This document shows positions 32,227 through 41,066 of a DNA stretch of 64,000 nt, one piece after another. The position numbers and the translations under genes were made by a program. The notes under the pieces are model-generated. The model was not told the origin of the DNA, ran no database searches, and saw only the letters and a program-made list of their open reading frames with translations. The stretch spans positions 1,227,827-1,291,826 of the forward strand of contig CP076053.1 in assembly GCA_018672315.1 (NCBI GenBank), given 5' to 3'. Each line of letters begins with the position of its first letter. Position 1 is the first letter of the stretch. Source of the stretch: Nocardioidaceae bacterium. Lineage in GTDB: Bacteria > Actinomycetota > Actinomycetes > Propionibacteriales > Nocardioidaceae.

Positions 32227-34128
32227 TCAGCGGTCGACGAGCAGCTCGACGACGAGGTCGTGGATCAGGTCGTAGCCACGCTCGGTGAGGATCGACTCGG
32301 CGTGGAACTGGATGCCGCGGAAGTGCGGTCCGCTCACCTGGTGCACGTCGCCGGTGAGCGGGTCGGTGGCCACGCGTACGCCTGCGGGAAGTGACCCCCC
32401 GGCGTCCCGGACCCGGCCGACGAAGGTGTTGTAGAACCCCACCCGCTCGACGCGGCCGAAGAGGTCGACCTCGCTCTGGGTGCCCTGGAAGACGATGTCC
32501 TTGTACGCCAGCTCGATGCCCAGCCGGTCGCACAGCACCTGGTTGCCCAGGCACACGGCCAGGAAGGGCTGCTGCGTCGCCAGCAGCTCGTCGACCGCGG
32601 CCCGGAAGGCGGCGATCTTCGGCACCTCCCCCTCGCGCGGGTCCCCGGGGCCGGGGCCGACGAGCACCAGGTCGTGGCCGTCGAGGCAGCCCGGCTCGTA
32701 CGCCTCGTGCCGCACGACGGTGGAGGTCATGCCCATCACGGCGAGCACGTGGCGCAGCATGTTCACGAAGTCGTCCTCGCCGTCGAGGATGACCGCGCTC
32801 ATCCCCTTCAGCTCCGGCGCGGGCGGCGACCCCTGCTGGTCGGTCAGCCAGAACCCCGACAGCCGGCCGTTGCGCTGGGCGAGCGCGGCGACGACGTCGG
32901 GGTCCTCGACGAGGTCGCGTACGCCGGCCGCCGGCGCCGCCTTCGGCACCAGACCGAACGCCGACAGGATCCCGCCCGCCTTGGCGTGGGTCTCGGCGAC
33001 CTCGTAGGCGGGGTCGGAGTCCCGCACCAGCGTCGCCCCGGCGGTGACTGTGAGGTTGCCGTCGAGGTCGACGTCGGCGGTGCGGATGACGATGGGACTG
33101 TCCGCGGTCGGCGCCCCGGAGGCGTCGCGACCGAGCAGCGCCAGCGCGGAGGCGTAGTAGCCGCGGCCCTCCGACTCGTACCGCTTGATCAGCCGGCACG
33201 CGTTCTCCACCGGCGACCCGGTGACGGTGGCGGCGTACATGGTGTCGCGCAGCACCGCGCGGACGTCGCGGGTGGTGCGGCCGGCGAGGAGGTACTCGGT
33301 GTGCACCAGGTGCGTCATCGGCTTCAGGAACGGCCCGAGCACCTGGCCGCCCTCGGAGCAGACGTCGCACATCATCTTCAGCTCCTCGTCGACGACCATG
33401 AAGAGCTCGTAGATCTCCTTCTCGTCGGCCAGGAAGTCCAGCAGCGCCTGCTTGCGCTCGGCCTCCGCCAGGCCCTTGAGCCGGAAGGTGCCGGAGATCG
33501 GGTTCATCCGCACGTCGCCGCCGGTGACGCTGACGTGACGCTCGGGGCTCGCCCCGACGAGGAAGCGGTCGCCGGTGAAGAAGCAGTAGGTCCAGTACGC
33601 CCCGCGCTCGCTCTGCAGCAGCCGGCGCAGCACGGTGAGAGCCTGCTGGGCGCCCCAGTCGGCGAGCCGGGCGCGGTAGTGCCGGCCGACGACGAGGTTG
33701 GCCCCCTCACCGTTGCCGATCTCCTCGTCGATGATCTGGCGCACGACCTCGGCGTACGCGTCGTCGTCGGTCTCGAACCCGCCCTCGTCGGCGAAGGTCA
33801 CGGGCACGTCGGGCAGGGCGGCGAGCAGGTCGGCCAGGGGCACCTCGTGCTCGGTCGCGGCCTCGACCACCACGAGCGGGGTGCCGTCGTCGTGCGCCTC
33901 GAACCCGCGCTCACGCACCTGCCGGAACGGCACCGCGACCAGGTGGTCGAACCGTTTGCCGGCCGGCGGGGGGCCGTCGAGCAGGGGGACGTCCATCAGG
34001 GAGGCGACCTCGTGCCGCGGTCCGCCGACCAGCGTCACGGTCGGGGCGTCCTGGAGGCGTACGACAGCCCAGGCCTCGCAGCCCGCCAGCTCCTCGAGCA
34101 GGACGGAGGCGTCTGGCTGCGCGGTCAT
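32227..34128 (-). CDS. Fused chorismate amination enzyme, PhzE-like (ADIC/anthranilate synthase family)
   Basis: A 633-residue fusion. The N-terminal chorismate-binding domain (about 1-415) has YCFFTGDRFLVGASPERHVS, MNPISGTFRLKG, DEKEIYELFMVVDEELKMM, and ATVTGSPVENACRLI. The C-terminal glutamine amidotransferase domain (about 440-633) has LVGPGPGDPREGE, nucleophile Cys in AVCLGNQVLC and GIQFHAESILTERG. Order and length match PhzE, which makes 2-amino-2-deoxyisochorismate, and also fused TrpEG anthranilate synthases; PhzE type is my preference. No PhzD isochorismatase or trp gene is adjacent. It heads an operon with pabA and pabB, so a secondary metabolite from two aminated chorismate products is possible, as is simple folate/Trp supply. 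Confidence 0.78.
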   Translation of the reverse strand: MTAQPDASVLLEELAGCEAWAVVRLQDAPTVTLVGGPRHEVASLMDVPLLDGPPPAGKRFDHLVAVPFRQVRERGFEAHDDGTPLVVVEAATEHEVPLADLLAALPDVPVTFADEGGFETDDDAYAEVVRQIIDEEIGNGEGANLVVGRHYRARLADWGAQQALTVLRRLLQSERGAYWTYCFFTGDRFLVGASPERHVSVTGGDVRMNPISGTFRLKGLAEAERKQALLDFLADEKEIYELFMVVDEELKMMCDVCSEGGQVLGPFLKPMTHLVHTEYLLAGRTTRDVRAVLRDTMYAATVTGSPVENACRLIKRYESEGRGYYASALALLGRDASGAPTADSPIVIRTADVDLDGNLTVTAGATLVRDSDPAYEVAETHAKAGGILSAFGLVPKAAPAAGVRDLVEDPDVVAALAQRNGRLSGFWLTDQQGSPPAPELKGMSAVILDGEDDFVNMLRHVLAVMGMTSTVVRHEAYEPGCLDGHDLVLVGPGPGDPREGEVPKIAAFRAAVDELLATQQPFLAVCLGNQVLCDRLGIELAYKDIVFQGTQSEVDLFGRVERVGFYNTFVGRVRDAGGSLPAGVRVATDPLTGDVHQVSGPHFRGIQFHAESILTERGYDLIHDLVVELLVDR

Positions 34129-34146
34129 GCCGGAACGCTACTTGCC

Positions 34147-34166
34147 CGCGACCTCACGTGGTCGCG
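34147..34166 (-). terminator. Short hairpin between the 34171 gene and phzE
   Basis: CGCGACC (34147-34153) pairs with GGTCGCG (34160-34166), loop 6 nt, directly after the stop of the 34171-35541 gene. It may end that transcript, or may only pause it before the phzE-like gene. Confidence 0.45.
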
Positions 34167-34170
34167 CCGG

Positions 34171-35541
34171 TCACGGCAGCAGCGCGACCCGCTGACCGGG
34201 CAGACCGTCGGGAGCCTCCTCGGCCACCTGGAACGCGACCCGTCCCTGAGCCACCGCCACCGAGTAGCGGGCCGAGGAGTCCCCGAGGCTCAGCAGCTGG
34301 TCGGTGGCGCGGTCGTAGACGTACCCGCCGACCGGCTCCTGCGCCGCGCCGGCGAAGCCCCAGGCCACGAGACGTCGCCCGGCCGCCGCGTACACGAACC
34401 CTCCGGCTGGTGGCCCGACCACGACACGGGGCCGGTCGTCGTCGGCGCCGTCGAAGAGGATCGCGCGGGTCGGCTCCTGCGGCGGGGTCTCGAGCAGCAC
34501 GTAGCCGGAGTCGGCGCCCGCGAAGCCCGTCACGGTGCCGACCGACGCCGGCAGCGGCACGGGGTCGCCGTCGGGGGTCAGGTCCGCCCCGACCTCGACG
34601 AGCGAGACGACCTGCTGGTCGTCCCCGGCCTCCGTGACGTCGCGGGCGAGCAGCGCGAACCCGCGGGGGCCCGCAGTGGGGTAGGCCGCGTCCCGGCGTA
34701 CGAGCGTGGGCTCGCACTCGGAGACGGTGCAGCCGAGGACGTCCGTACGCACCGGACCGCCGTCCTCGCCCGCCGCGGCCTGTGACCACAGCACGGTGTC
34801 GGCCCGCAGCACGAGCCCGAAGAGTCCCGCGACCGGGGGCGCGTCGGCGCCGTCGACCTCGGGCGAGGCGGCCAGCTCGGTCGTCTCGCCGCTGCTGGTC
34901 GACCAGCTGTAGATCCGGAAGGGGCGCGACGCCGCGTCGGTCGAGGTGGTCTCCTGCCACACCACCGTGCCGGCGTCGTAGGAGGCGGAGTAGATCTGGG
35001 CCGGTGCCGGGCGCTCGGCGTCCTCTCCGACGACCCGCCGAGTGCGTACGCCGCCCTCCCCGGACCGGACGAGGATGCCGATCTGCTGCTGCGTCAAGGC
35101 TTCACCCGGGCCTCGCTCGGGGGCGTCCTCGGGGGTGAGGGCGTACACCTCGACCCAGCCCGCGGCGGCGGCCTCGGCCTCGGTCGTCTCCTCCAGGTCG
35201 CCGTCGGTCGTGGGCGCGGACTCGTCGACCTGCGGCGACATCGTCAACAGCTGCGCACGCCAGCCCGGGAACGCCATGTCCTGGGAGATCACGTCGGCCG
35301 CTGCCTCGGTCACCGGTTGTGCCGTGCTGACGTCGAGGTCGGTGGGCGGTGGACCCGAGGCCTCGGGGCCGTCCGGATTGCGGGTCGCGGGGGAACCGGC
35401 GGGACGGTCGGCGCCCGCGGGGCCCTGGCTGGACTCCGTCAACACCAGGAGCGTCGGGACGGCGATCAGGGCGAGCACGAGGAAGCCGGCCATGATCGCG
35501 AGCACCGGGTGGTCACGCAGGTCGGGCAGTCGGCGGGCCAT
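34171..35541 (-). CDS. Hypothetical membrane-anchored protein, possible beta-propeller
   Basis: A 456-residue protein with an N-terminal membrane anchor (about 13-33), a Pro/Gly/Ser-rich linker (38-66), and an extracytoplasmic domain of repeated beta-strand units with aromatic and acidic turns (VWQETTSTD, YSWSTSSGETTELA, VLWSQAAAGEDGG, GFVYAAAGRRLVAWGF). The spacing suggests a beta-propeller-like fold, but no strict WD or YVTN repeat is seen and I do not know the family. ATG 35541 starts right before the anchor. It is divergent from the P450 operon; the palindrome at 35579-35595 sits between the two starts. Confidence 0.6.
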   Translation of the reverse strand: MARRLPDLRDHPVLAIMAGFLVLALIAVPTLLVLTESSQGPAGADRPAGSPATRNPDGPEASGPPPTDLDVSTAQPVTEAAADVISQDMAFPGWRAQLLTMSPQVDESAPTTDGDLEETTEAEAAAAGWVEVYALTPEDAPERGPGEALTQQQIGILVRSGEGGVRTRRVVGEDAERPAPAQIYSASYDAGTVVWQETTSTDAASRPFRIYSWSTSSGETTELAASPEVDGADAPPVAGLFGLVLRADTVLWSQAAAGEDGGPVRTDVLGCTVSECEPTLVRRDAAYPTAGPRGFALLARDVTEAGDDQQVVSLVEVGADLTPDGDPVPLPASVGTVTGFAGADSGYVLLETPPQEPTRAILFDGADDDRPRVVVGPPAGGFVYAAAGRRLVAWGFAGAAQEPVGGYVYDRATDQLLSLGDSSARYSVAVAQGRVAFQVAEEAPDGLPGQRVALLP

Positions 35542-35578
35542 CCGGTCATCCTGACAGCACCCGGGGCCCGCGCAACCT

Positions 35579-35595
35579 TGACAGTGTCACTGTCA
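35579..35595. promoter_or_regulatory. 17-bp perfect palindrome between divergent genes
   Basis: TGACAGTG-T-CACTGTCA, perfect over 8-bp arms, 18 bp upstream of the P450 start and 38 bp upstream of the divergent gene. Palindromes of the type TGACA-N-TGTCA are common TetR-family operators, and a TTGACA at 35578-35583 overlaps it as a possible -35 element. No TetR gene is adjacent, so the regulator must be elsewhere. Confidence 0.6.
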
Positions 35596-35613
35596 TCGTC
35601 GACGGTGGGGCCC

Positions 35614-37023
35614 ATGACGCCCAGCTCACGCGCCTCCGCGTCCACGGCTCACAGGCTCCAAGACCACCCGCCCCGTGAGCTGCCACCGTCGAGGCGCGAG
35701 GAGCGCGGGTGGCCCGTCGTGGGGGCGTTCCCGGCCTACCTGCGCGACCCCGAGGGCTTCCTGCGCCGCCAGTACGACCGCCACGGACCCGTCTCGGTGC
35801 GACCGATGATCGGCGGCGACTGGGTCTTCCTGCTCGGTCCCGACGCCTCGCAGGCCGCCCTCACCAACCGCGACAAGGCCCTGGCCAACGAACCGGCCTG
35901 GGGGTTCCTGGTCGGACCGTTCTTCGCCGGCGGGCTGATGCTGCTCGACGGCGCCGAGCACCTGACGCAGCGGCGCCTCATGCAGGCGGCCTTCACCCGT
36001 GACCGGCTCGAGGGCTACACCGCCGCCATGCACCCGATCGTCGACGCGGCGCTCGACCGGTGGCAGACCGGCGAAGGGTTCCTGGCCCACCCGGCGCTCA
36101 AGGAGCTCACCCTCGACATCGCGGCCCGCACCTTCATGGGCGGCGCCGACCGTCACAGCGGCGACGCGATGGACCAGGTCAACGCCGACTTCATCGCCTG
36201 CGTGCAGGCCGCCACCGCGCTGGTGCGTCGTCCGCTGCCGGTGGGGCGGTGGGGACGCGGCGTACGCGCCCGGCGTCGGCTCGAGACCTTCCTGCGCGGC
36301 TACCTCGCCGAGCACCGCGACGCCCCGGGCGACGACCTGTTCTCCGCCCTGTGCCAGGCGCGCGACGAGGACGGGCTCGCGTTCACCGACGAGCAGGTCG
36401 TCGACCACATGGTCTTCCTCATGATGGCCGCCCACGACACCTCCACGAGCACGCTGTCGGCGATGCTGCAGTTCCTCGGTCAGCACCCCGAGTGGCAGGA
36501 GCGGTGCCGCGAGGAGGTGCTGTCCCTGCCGGAGCGACCCGGGGCTGACGACCTGGACTCGCTCAGCGCGATCGACCTGGTGATGAAGGAGACCCTGCGG
36601 CTGCGGCCACCGGTGCCCGTCGTGGTGCGGCGGGCCATGAAGGAGACGCGCATCCTGGGCGTACGGATCCCCGCCGGCGCGAACGTCACGGTCTCGACGC
36701 TCTTCACCCACCTCATGCCCGAGCTGTGGACCGACCCCGAGCGCTTCGACCCCGACCGCTTCGGCCCCGACCGCCGCGAGGACGCCGCGCACCGCTTCGC
36801 CTGGGAGCCCTTCGGCGGGGGCGTGCACAAGTGCCTCGGCATGGGCTTCGCCGGGCTCGAGATCAAGGCGGTGCTGTGCCACCTGCTGCGGCGCTTCGAG
36901 GTGCACGTCGACCCGGCGTACGAGGCCCCGCTGGACTTCCGCTCGCTCCCCTTCCCCCGCGACGGCCAACCCGTCGACCTGCGCCCACGACCCCGCCGCG
37001 ACCCCGAGGAGATCTCACGATGA
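35614..37023 (+). CDS. Cytochrome P450
   Basis: A 469-residue P450 monooxygenase. The I-helix oxygen-binding segment is MMAAHDTSTST, the K-helix ExxR is in KETLRLRPP, and the heme loop FGGGVHKCLGMGFA has Cys407 as iron ligand. The length and PFGGG-type loop resemble the CYP110/CYP120/CYP51-like bacterial groups that act on lipids or sterol-like molecules; the substrate is not deducible. ATG 35614 follows the palindrome. It overlaps an SDR gene (ATGA), so oxidation followed by dehydrogenation of an alcohol is likely. No ferredoxin gene is adjacent. Confidence 0.92.
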   Translation: MTPSSRASASTAHRLQDHPPRELPPSRREERGWPVVGAFPAYLRDPEGFLRRQYDRHGPVSVRPMIGGDWVFLLGPDASQAALTNRDKALANEPAWGFLVGPFFAGGLMLLDGAEHLTQRRLMQAAFTRDRLEGYTAAMHPIVDAALDRWQTGEGFLAHPALKELTLDIAARTFMGGADRHSGDAMDQVNADFIACVQAATALVRRPLPVGRWGRGVRARRRLETFLRGYLAEHRDAPGDDLFSALCQARDEDGLAFTDEQVVDHMVFLMMAAHDTSTSTLSAMLQFLGQHPEWQERCREEVLSLPERPGADDLDSLSAIDLVMKETLRLRPPVPVVVRRAMKETRILGVRIPAGANVTVSTLFTHLMPELWTDPERFDPDRFGPDRREDAAHRFAWEPFGGGVHKCLGMGFAGLEIKAVLCHLLRRFEVHVDPAYEAPLDFRSLPFPRDGQPVDLRPRPRRDPEEISR

Positions 37024-37865
37024 GCACGAGCAGGAAACTCGACGGACTCTCCGTCGTCATCACCGGCGGCGGACGCGGCATCGGCGCCGCCACGGCCGAG
37101 CGGCTGCTGCGCGCGGGGTGCCGGGTGGCGCTGGGCGACAAGGACCCCACCGCCCTGGAGGACACGCGGACGCGTCTCGCCGCCGCCCACCCCGGACGGG
37201 TCACCGCAGCCGAGCTCGACGTGACCGACCGGGACAGCTGGGAGGGGTTCCGGTCGGCGATCTCCACGCAGGGGGTCGACCGGGTCGACGTGCTGGTGAA
37301 CAACGCGGGGATCATGCCGCTCGGTCCGGCCCTGGAGGAGTCCGACGAGGTGACCGCGGCGATCGTGGCGGTGAACCTCTTCGGGGTCGTCCACGGCGTG
37401 AAGACCTTCGCGCCGTCGATGGTCGAAGGCGGTGCGGGGTCGATCGTCAACGTCGCCTCGGCGGTCGGACGGCTGCCCCTGGCCGGGGGCGCGACGTACT
37501 CGGCCTCGAAGTTCGCCGTCGTGGGCTATTCCGAGGCGCTGCGCGCCGAGCTCGAGCCGACCGGCGTCACCGTGTCGACGGTGCTGCCCACCATCGTGAA
37601 GACCGAGCTGTCGGTCGGTGTGCCCGCGACGGTCGGGGTGAAGCCGGTGACCGCGGAGCAGGTCGCCGAGGTGGTCGAGCACGCGATCGTCTCCGGAGCG
37701 CCGGAGCTGTGGGTGCCTCGCTGGGCGCAGTCCCTGGGACGGACGTCGCACGTGCTGCCCCGCGCCGGGCAGCGCCTGCTGGCGAGGCTGACCCGAGCCG
37801 ACCGTGCGTTGGCCGACGCGGACGCCTCCGCGCGCCGGGCGTACGAGGAGCGCGCCCGAGGGTAG
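37020..37865 (+). CDS. Short-chain dehydrogenase/reductase
   Basis: A 281-residue classical SDR. The nucleotide-binding motif ITGGGRGIG is at the N-terminus, with NNAG near residue 95, catalytic Ser in VNVASAVGR and the Y-x-x-x-K in TYSASKFAVV. A C-terminal tail of about 60 residues (WAQSLGRTSHVLPRAG onward) exceeds the minimal fold. It interconverts alcohols and ketones with NAD(P). Overlap with the P450 by ATGA suggests that it oxidises the P450 product. A 50-bp gap follows before the monooxygenase gene. Confidence 0.9.
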   Translation: MSTSRKLDGLSVVITGGGRGIGAATAERLLRAGCRVALGDKDPTALEDTRTRLAAAHPGRVTAAELDVTDRDSWEGFRSAISTQGVDRVDVLVNNAGIMPLGPALEESDEVTAAIVAVNLFGVVHGVKTFAPSMVEGGAGSIVNVASAVGRLPLAGGATYSASKFAVVGYSEALRAELEPTGVTVSTVLPTIVKTELSVGVPATVGVKPVTAEQVAEVVEHAIVSGAPELWVPRWAQSLGRTSHVLPRAGQRLLARLTRADRALADADASARRAYEERARG

Positions 37866-37915
37866 GAGGGATGCGCCTGCCCGGTGCGCGACCGGGCTCA
37901 CGAGAGGACGCCCCG

Positions 37916-38209
37916 ATGAGTGAACTGCACGTCGTCGCCACCATCCCCGCCAAGGCCGGGTCCGAGGAGTCGATCAGGGCGGCCCTCACCGAGCTGGTCG
38001 AGGCCACCCGCACCGAGGAGGGCTGCGTCTCCTACGACCTCTACGAGTCACAGGCCGCCCCGGGCACCTTCGTGACCGTGGAGGTGTGGCGTGACCAGGA
38101 GGCGCTGGACTCCCACATGCAGAGTCCGCACGTGCAGCGGGCGTTCGCCGCTGCCGGTGACCACCTGGGCGGCGAGGTCGCGATCCACCCGCTCACGACC
38201 GTCGCCTGA
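37916..38209 (+). CDS. Antibiotic biosynthesis monooxygenase (ABM/YgiN-like) protein
   Basis: A 97-residue single ABM-domain protein (ferredoxin-like fold): VVATIPAKAGSEESIRAALT, EEGCVSYDLYESQ and FVTVEVWRDQEALDSHMQSP. Members are dimeric, often cofactor-free oxygenases acting on quinols, or have no known activity. ATG 37916 has GAGAGGA upstream. It follows the P450-SDR pair in the same direction and converges on lutC with only 12 bp between stop codons, which leaves little room for a terminator. Confidence 0.85.
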   Translation: MSELHVVATIPAKAGSEESIRAALTELVEATRTEEGCVSYDLYESQAAPGTFVTVEVWRDQEALDSHMQSPHVQRAFAAAGDHLGGEVAIHPLTTVA

Positions 38210-38221
38210 CGCCTCGTCGGT

Positions 38222-38836
38222 TCAGCGCACGAGCACGACGACGAGCGTGCGGGGTCCGTGGACGCCCTCGACACGGTCCAGCTCGATGTCGCTGGTGGCG
38301 GAGGGGCCGCTGATCCAGGTCTGCGGCCGCGTCGGGTCGAGCGTGGCGACGGCCTCGGGCACCGACTCGACCACCTGGTCGGCGCGGACGACGCAGACGT
38401 GGCGGTCCGGCACCAGGGTGATCGCGCGGCGTCCCTGGTCGGCGGCGTGGTCGAGGACGATCGTCCCGGTCTCGGCGATGCCGACTCGGGCTGCGGTGAC
38501 GACGGCGTACGCCGCGTCCAGGTCGGCGGCGCTCACGCGCTGCTCCGGGCGGTCGACCACGGTCGCGGTCCCGCCGAGGTCGAGATCGAGCCCCGGGGGG
38601 AGCACGACGGCGCCGTCCGCATCGGTCAGCTGCGCGCGTACGGTCGCCGCGACCTCGTCGGCGCGGCAGGTGACGACCTCCGCGCGGTAGTCGGCGACCC
38701 GCTCGACGAACAGGTCCAGCACGGCCTGAGGATCCAGGTCCTGCGTACGCCGATAGCCGCGGTCGACCGGTGCGACCTCGGGCGCCGAGGCCGTCGCCGC
38801 TCGGACGGCGGCCAAGATGTCCTCCCGCGCGCTCAC
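38222..38836 (-). CDS. lutC: LutC/YkgG family lactate utilisation protein
   Basis: A 204-residue LutC (DUF162) subunit of the LutABC L-lactate oxidase complex. Motifs are AETGTIVLDHAADQGRRAITLVPD and WISGPSATSDIELDRVEGVHGP, the conserved C-terminal signature. With LutA and LutB it oxidises L-lactate to pyruvate. GTG 38836 overlaps the lutB stop by 4 bp. It is the last gene of the rhamnose operon, where lactate is the expected product of lactaldehyde oxidation. Confidence 0.9.
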   Translation of the reverse strand: MSAREDILAAVRAATASAPEVAPVDRGYRRTQDLDPQAVLDLFVERVADYRAEVVTCRADEVAATVRAQLTDADGAVVLPPGLDLDLGGTATVVDRPEQRVSAADLDAAYAVVTAARVGIAETGTIVLDHAADQGRRAITLVPDRHVCVVRADQVVESVPEAVATLDPTRPQTWISGPSATSDIELDRVEGVHGPRTLVVVLVR

Positions 38837-40317
38837 GAGCGACCACCGTCGGTGCGCTCCCACCAGGCGCGGAACGACTCCGCCGGTGGCGCGGGGGCGT
38901 CCCGGGCGTCGGTCCAGGCACGACCGGGGCCGGGCGCGCTCCGCAGTGCGGACCGTCCACCGGGCAGGGTGACGGACCCGAGGCGCGACACCGCCCGTCC
39001 CGCGAGACCCGACGCCTGCTCCAGCGCGCCGAGCCGCCGCGGGGACCCGAAGGCCGCCCCGACCGCCTTCATCGCCAGGGCCTCGGCCGAGGGCCGCTTG
39101 CCGCGCTTCGCGTCCACGACCGCCCGCCGCTGGTCGACCAGCACCGAGGGGATGTCGATGGCCACCGGGCACACCTCGTAGCAGGCACCGCAGAGCGTCG
39201 AGGCGTACGGCAGCGAGTCGACCTGCGGGTCCTCACCGACGCCGCGGAGGAGCGGGTTGAGGATCGCGCCGATCGGCCCGGGGTAGACCGATCCGTACGC
39301 GTGCCCGCCGACGCGTTCGTAGACCGGGCACACGTTCATGCATGCCGAGCAGCGGATGCAGCGCAGCGCCTGACGGCCGACCTCGTCGGCCAGCGCCCGC
39401 GTACGCCCGTTGTCGAGCAGCACCACGTGCACCTCACGGGGGCCGTCGCCGTCGGTGACCCCGGTCCACGTCGAGGTGTACGGGTTCATGCGCTCGCCGG
39501 TCGAGGACCGCGGCAGTGTCTGCAGCAGCACATCGAGGTCCTCCCAGGTCGGCACGACCTTCTCGATGCCGACGACGCTGACGAGCACCTCGGGCATCGT
39601 GAGGCACATCCGGCCGTTGCCCTCGGACTCGACGACGACGAGCGTGCCGGTCTCGGCGACGGCGAAGTTGGCGCCGGAGACCCCGACCTTCGCGCGCAGG
39701 AACTTTTCGCGCAGGTGCAAGCGTGCGGCCTCGGCCAGGCGACGCGGGTCGTCGGTGAGGTCGTCGGGTGCGGCGCGGCCGGCGTCGGCCATGCGACGGC
39801 GGAAGATGTCCAGGATCTCGGCCCGGTTGCGGTGGATCGCCGGGACGAGCACGTGGCTGGGCAGGTCGTCTCCGAGCTGCACGATGAGCTCGGCGAGGTC
39901 GGTCTCCCAGGCAGCGATGCCCTCGTCGGCGAGGTGCTCGTTGAGCTCGATCTCGGCGGTGGCCATCGACTTGACCTTCACGACCTCGTCGACGTCGTGC
40001 GTACGCGCGACGGAGGCGACGATCGCGCAGGCCTCGGCGGCGTCGCGCGCCCAGTGGACGGTCGCGCCGGCCGCGGTGAGGCGTCGCTCGAGCAGCTCGA
40101 GGTGATCGGCGAGGTCGTGCAGGGCGGTGTCCTTGATCGCCGCGCCGGCCAGCCGGAGGTCCTGCCAGGTGCCGGCGTCCTCGAGCTCGCCGACGACCTT
40201 CGCGCGCTTGTCGCGGATGGTCGCGGTGGCGTGGGCGAGGTTGCGGCGCAGCACGGTGTCGCCGAGCTTCTCGCGGGCGGCCTCGGGGAAGGCGGGCATG
40301 CCGACGAAGGTGGCCAT
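38833..40317 (-). CDS. lutB: LutB family iron-sulfur protein
   Basis: A 494-residue LutB. The large N-terminal DUF162 domain (EGNGRMCLTMPEVLVSVVG region) is followed by two 4Fe-4S motifs, CIRCSACMNVCPVY and CGACYEVCPV, and a C-terminal helical tail. It is the electron-carrying core of LutABC, acting in the cytoplasm and passing electrons on to an unknown acceptor. ATG 40317 overlaps the lutA stop (ATGA), and its own stop overlaps lutC. Confidence 0.92.
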   Translation of the reverse strand: MATFVGMPAFPEAAREKLGDTVLRRNLAHATATIRDKRAKVVGELEDAGTWQDLRLAGAAIKDTALHDLADHLELLERRLTAAGATVHWARDAAEACAIVASVARTHDVDEVVKVKSMATAEIELNEHLADEGIAAWETDLAELIVQLGDDLPSHVLVPAIHRNRAEILDIFRRRMADAGRAAPDDLTDDPRRLAEAARLHLREKFLRAKVGVSGANFAVAETGTLVVVESEGNGRMCLTMPEVLVSVVGIEKVVPTWEDLDVLLQTLPRSSTGERMNPYTSTWTGVTDGDGPREVHVVLLDNGRTRALADEVGRQALRCIRCSACMNVCPVYERVGGHAYGSVYPGPIGAILNPLLRGVGEDPQVDSLPYASTLCGACYEVCPVAIDIPSVLVDQRRAVVDAKRGKRPSAEALAMKAVGAAFGSPRRLGALEQASGLAGRAVSRLGSVTLPGGRSALRSAPGPGRAWTDARDAPAPPAESFRAWWERTDGGRS

Positions 40318-41066
40318 CAGCGGGCTCCCCCGTCACTGCCTTCGGTGCTCGCCAGGATCTCGGCGAGGTGCATGGTGCGTACGCCCGATCGCTGTCGGCT
40401 GAGCAGCCCCCCGATGTGCATCAGGCAGGAGGAGTCGCCGGCAACGAGCACCTCGGCGCCGGTGTCGCGTACGTGCCGCGCCTTGTCCGAGCCCATCGCG
40501 ACGGAGGTGTCGGCGTTCTTCGTGGCGAAGGTGCCTCCGAACCCGCAGCACTCCTCGGCGCGGGGCAGCTCGACGAGGTCGATGCCGCGCACCTTCTCGA
40601 GCAGCCGGCGCGGCCGGTCGCCGACGCCGAGCAGACGCAGGGAGTGGCAGGTGGGGTGGTAGGTCACACGATGCGGGAACGACGCCCCGACGTCGGTCAC
40701 CCCGAGCACGTCGACGAGGAACTCGGTGAGCTCGTACGTGCGTGGCGCGATCGACTCGACCGTGTCGAGGAGCACGGTGTCACCGGTGCGCCGGGCGACG
40801 TCGGCGGCCTGGTGGCGTACGGACCCGGTGCACGACCCCGAGGGGACGACGACGGCCTCGTAGCCGTCGAACGCGGTCGCCACCTGCCTCACCGCGGGCA
40901 CCGCTTCGTCGTAGTACCCGGTGTTGACCATGGGCTGGCCGCAGCACGTCTGGGCGGCGGGGAACTCCACGTCGACCCCCAACCGACGCAGCAGCCGCAC
41001 GGTCGCCTTGCCGACGTCCGGGAACATCGCGTCGTTGACGCAGGTGACCATCAGCGCGACCCTCAC
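40317..41066 (-). CDS. lutA: LutA family (CCG-domain) lactate utilisation protein
   Basis: A 249-residue protein with two cysteine-rich CCG domains, TCCGQPMVNTGYYDEA and ECCGFGGTFATKN, plus spaced Cys residues (CVNDAMFP, GSCTGSVRH, HPTCHSLRL), as in LutA and heterodisulfide-reductase-type subunits; it should bind Fe-S clusters. GTG 41066 overlaps the rhaB stop (GTGA), which places lactate oxidation directly in the rhamnose operon. Confidence 0.92.
   Translation of the reverse strand: MRVALMVTCVNDAMFPDVGKATVRLLRRLGVDVEFPAAQTCCGQPMVNTGYYDEAVPAVRQVATAFDGYEAVVVPSGSCTGSVRHQAADVARRTGDTVLLDTVESIAPRTYELTEFLVDVLGVTDVGASFPHRVTYHPTCHSLRLLGVGDRPRRLLEKVRGIDLVELPRAEECCGFGGTFATKNADTSVAMGSDKARHVRDTGAEVLVAGDSSCLMHIGGLLSRQRSGVRTMHLAEILASTEGSDGGAR

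Noticed and set aside
30420-34128. A phenazine biosynthesis cluster
   Set aside because: Only the PhzE-like gene is present; phzA/B, phzD, phzF and phzG are missing in the window, so the call is limited to chorismate amination.
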